From Chryseobacterium aahli (GTDB lineage: Bacteria > Bacteroidota > Bacteroidia > Flavobacteriales > Weeksellaceae), in contig NZ_JALDNB010000016.1 in the NCBI RefSeq assembly GCF_022699665.1, positions 48,395 to 112,394 of the forward strand: a DNA stretch of 64,000 nt, in the 5' to 3' direction. How positions within the stretch are numbered: position 1 is the stretch's first letter; each line of letters starts with the position of its first letter. The translations under genes were made by a program, and so were the position numbers. This document shows positions 61,686 through 64,000 of this stretch, piece by piece. The notes beneath the pieces are model-generated. The model made no database searches and was not told the DNA's origin. It saw only the letters and a program-made list of their open reading frames with translations.

Positions 61686-61830
61686 AAAAATTAAATTTTA
61701 ACAAAATTACTTAAAACTAATTGATAATTATAAATAAGGTATTAAATTTGATAGTTTGTAACAGTCATTTAATAAATGCTACTTATTGAATGATTTTTTT
61801 TAAACTTAATAAAATATACAATACAGATTT

Positions 61831-63960
61831 ATGTGGAAAAATTTTAAACTAAATAAATTTCTACTCCTTATTCCATTGACAAGTCTTATGTTTTGTTTCA
61901 ACTCGCCAAAAAATGACGATGAGAAAATGCAGACGATAATGGTGAGCGTTAAAAACACCCTTTCTTATTTACATTACAGCCCAAAACCTATCAATGATGC
62001 TTACTCAAAAGATGTTTACAAACATTATTTTGAAATGATCGATCCGGGAAAAAGATATTTTCTGCAGTCTGATATGGCAGAATTTGGCAAGCACGAAACC
62101 AAGCTTGACGATTATCTGAACATGGGGGATTTGTCTTTTTATAAATTGACCGTTGACAGATTATACCAAAGAGTTGATGAAATTGATAAGATCACTCAGG
62201 ATATTTTCAGTAAGCCAATTAACCTGGAAGAAGATGAAACTTTGACTTTGGAGTCTAAACTTAAAAAAGTTCCGACAGATAAGAAAGAGCAATATAATGA
62301 ATGGAGAAAATTCATCAAATACAATATTCTTCAGGAAATTGAATCGATGAACAGCAAAGAAGAAGCGCAGAAAGAAAAGAAAGATTCTGTGCAGAAGTAT
62401 AAGCTGAATGACACCATTAAATTGCAGATTCTTACACCTGAACAGAAAAAAATCAAAGCAACGGATGAGGTAAAAGATTTGGTGAAAGAAACGTTCACCA
62501 GATTCCAAAAAAGAAAGAAAATGGATTGGTTTACGGTGTATATGAATGCATATACTGAAGTTTTCGATCCGCACACGAACTATTATTCTCCAAAAGATAA
62601 AGAAGATTTCGATACTCAGTTCAAAGGAAAAGTGATCGGAATCGGAGCAATCATTCAGGAGAAAAAAGGAAATCTTTTCCTTGGAGCATTAACGATTGGT
62701 GCACCGGCCTGGAAATCTAAAAAACTTTCAGAAGGGGATAAAATTCTTAAAGTAAGATCTAAACCTAAAGAAGATGCCGTAAATGTTGTTGGAATGCTTT
62801 CTGACGAAGCGGTAAGATTAATCAGAGGTGAAAAAGGAACTCCGGTTACTTTGACGGTTCAGAAAAAAGATAAAACGATTGTTGAGGTGACGATGATCCG
62901 TGAGGAAGTGGCTATTGAAGATACTTTCGCAAGAAGTATTATTGTAAACTCTCCAAACGGAAAAAAATACGGAGTCATTAATTTACCAAGTTTTAATGCA
63001 GATTTTGAAGACGAAAAAGGAAGAAATGCTTCTGATGACATCAAAAACGAGATCGTAAAACTGAAAGCTCAGGGAATTGAAGGAATCGTTTTAGACCTTA
63101 GAAATAACGGTGGTGGTTCATTGACGGAAGTAGGTGACATCATGGGATTATTTATGAATGCAGGTCCTTATGTTCAGGTGAAAGACGGAAACGGAAAAAT
63201 TCAGACTTTGAAAAATAAACAGGAAACTCCGATCTGGACGGGTCCTTTAGTAATTATGCAAAACGAACTGTCTGCTTCAGCTTCTGAGATTTTAGCAGGT
63301 GCAATGCAGGATTACGGAAGAGCAATCATTGTTGGTTCTCCACAATCTTTCGGTAAAGGTACCGTACAGACTTTTGTTGATCTAAACAGATTCTTAAATA
63401 CAGAAGACGATTTCGGATCATTAAAACTGACGATTCAGAAATTCTACAGAATCAGCGGAGAGTCTAATCAGAGAAAAGGTATCGTATCAGATATCAGAAT
63501 GGAAGATTTCTTCACGTATGCTGAAGTAGGTGAGAGATATGACGATTTTGCTTTGGCTTGGGACAAAATTCCGAGTTCAAATTATCAGAAACTGAGCTAT
63601 TTTGACGTGAAAGCTTTAGAGAAATCCAGCAACGACAGAATGGCAAATAATAAAAACTATCAGTTATTATTAGAGTCTGCAAAATGGAGAGAGCAATTAG
63701 ATAAAGAAGAAACGATCACTTTGAATATCAATAAATTCAATGACCTGATGAAGCAGAGAAAATCTCAGATTGAGAAATTTAAAGCTTTAACTAAATTTGA
63801 AAACGGTCTTAAATTCTCAATGTATCCTGCAGAAGTTGAAAGAGAGAAAAAAGATGAAGCATTCAAGAAAAAATCTGAAATGTGGATCAAAAATCTTAAA
63901 AAAGATACTTACCTTCAGGAAGCGATGAACATCATTGCAGAAATGAAAGCTAAAGTTTAA
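61831..63960 (+). CDS. prc: Tail-specific protease (Prc / C-terminal processing peptidase)
   Basis: The 709-residue protein has a hydrophobic export signal (LLLIPLTSLMFC, possible lipobox at Cys22) and an N-terminal helical domain (about 30-230). The PDZ domain (about 255-350) contains GKVIGIGAIIQEKKGNLFLG. The S41 protease core (about 365-570) has catalytic Ser in LSASASEILAG and Lys in SFGKGTVQ. A C-terminal DUF3340-like domain follows. It trims periplasmic or membrane proteins. The substrate may include lipoproteins, a link to the envelope theme of the window, but that is inference. Confidence 0.93.
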   Translation: MWKNFKLNKFLLLIPLTSLMFCFNSPKNDDEKMQTIMVSVKNTLSYLHYSPKPINDAYSKDVYKHYFEMIDPGKRYFLQSDMAEFGKHETKLDDYLNMGDLSFYKLTVDRLYQRVDEIDKITQDIFSKPINLEEDETLTLESKLKKVPTDKKEQYNEWRKFIKYNILQEIESMNSKEEAQKEKKDSVQKYKLNDTIKLQILTPEQKKIKATDEVKDLVKETFTRFQKRKKMDWFTVYMNAYTEVFDPHTNYYSPKDKEDFDTQFKGKVIGIGAIIQEKKGNLFLGALTIGAPAWKSKKLSEGDKILKVRSKPKEDAVNVVGMLSDEAVRLIRGEKGTPVTLTVQKKDKTIVEVTMIREEVAIEDTFARSIIVNSPNGKKYGVINLPSFNADFEDEKGRNASDDIKNEIVKLKAQGIEGIVLDLRNNGGGSLTEVGDIMGLFMNAGPYVQVKDGNGKIQTLKNKQETPIWTGPLVIMQNELSASASEILAGAMQDYGRAIIVGSPQSFGKGTVQTFVDLNRFLNTEDDFGSLKLTIQKFYRISGESNQRKGIVSDIRMEDFFTYAEVGERYDDFALAWDKIPSSNYQKLSYFDVKALEKSSNDRMANNKNYQLLLESAKWREQLDKEETITLNINKFNDLMKQRKSQIEKFKALTKFENGLKFSMYPAEVEREKKDEAFKKKSEMWIKNLKKDTYLQEAMNIIAEMKAKV

Positions 63961-64000
63961 GATTATAAATTTAAAAAGAAGCGGCGCTAATCGAAGATTA

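Noticed and set aside
1..64000. tRNA, rRNA, CRISPR array, insertion sequence or prophage
   Set aside because: No tRNA T-loop/acceptor pattern, no rRNA-like stretch, no regular spacer-repeat array and no transposase, integrase or phage structural gene was seen on either strand.

Overview
This A+T-rich window reads as chromosome of a Bacteroidota bacterium of the Flavobacteriia, most like Chryseobacterium or a close Weeksellaceae relative. The reasons are the type IX secretion/gliding lipoprotein SprE (PorW), a fused MurF-alanine racemase, TAnnTTTG-type -7 promoter elements, many short-signal-peptide secreted proteins of unknown function, LuxR-tailed TPR membrane proteins, and families such as DUF1579, DUF2520 and DUF4139. 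I saw no rRNA, tRNA, insertion sequence, prophage or CRISPR array. The taxonomic call is inference from gene content.

Layout. 0-2 kb: a 2OG-Fe(II) oxygenase (cut by the window edge), a NADAR-family enzyme and a Nudix/winged-helix regulator of NrtR type; three copies of one 21-bp palindrome sit on their promoters. 2-10 kb: a DUF1579 lipoprotein, lepA with two small followers, two paralogous secreted proteins, and an ECF sigma / membrane anti-sigma / Spy-like trio in which the anti-sigma N-terminus is triplicated. 10-16 kb: DUF2520, SIMPL, KdsC-like and Maf genes leading to sprE, with tsaB convergent. 16-28 kb: RhuM, NTF2-like, SDR, YraN, DoxX, LD-carboxypeptidase, LysE, RNase R, a thrombospondin-type-3 protein, a truncated YhcG (DUF1016) remnant, rpiB and a DUF4139 protein.

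28-39 kb has origin-proximal character: a 618-bp A+T-rich gap with degenerate DnaA-box-like words before pgk, then mnmG flanked on both sides by perfect 16-bp ParB centromere (parS) sites, then ybeY, a patatin/beta-barrel protein and murF-alr. 39-48 kb: tdk, an acidic repeat protein coupled to rsmI (TTG start), fabG, twin TPR-LuxR membrane proteins and guaC. 47.7-50.1 kb: a tight three-gene operon of a divergent Lgt-like membrane protein, a two-helix mini-protein and a cysteine-rich radical SAM enzyme resembling the MJ0619/tetraether-synthase group, a candidate envelope-lipid or lipoprotein modification system.

50.6-60.5 kb is the main accessory island: two related secreted proteins with tail-fibre-like C-termini, a small protein that is almost only a T9SS sorting domain, a 2360-residue SpvB/VCBS/YD-repeat/RHS toxin with an unrecognised His-rich C-terminal domain, and an overlapping small acidic gene that is the likely immunity protein. 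The working model is an envelope-delivered polymorphic toxin whose T9SS signal may be supplied by a separate polypeptide. The window ends with surE and a tail-specific protease.
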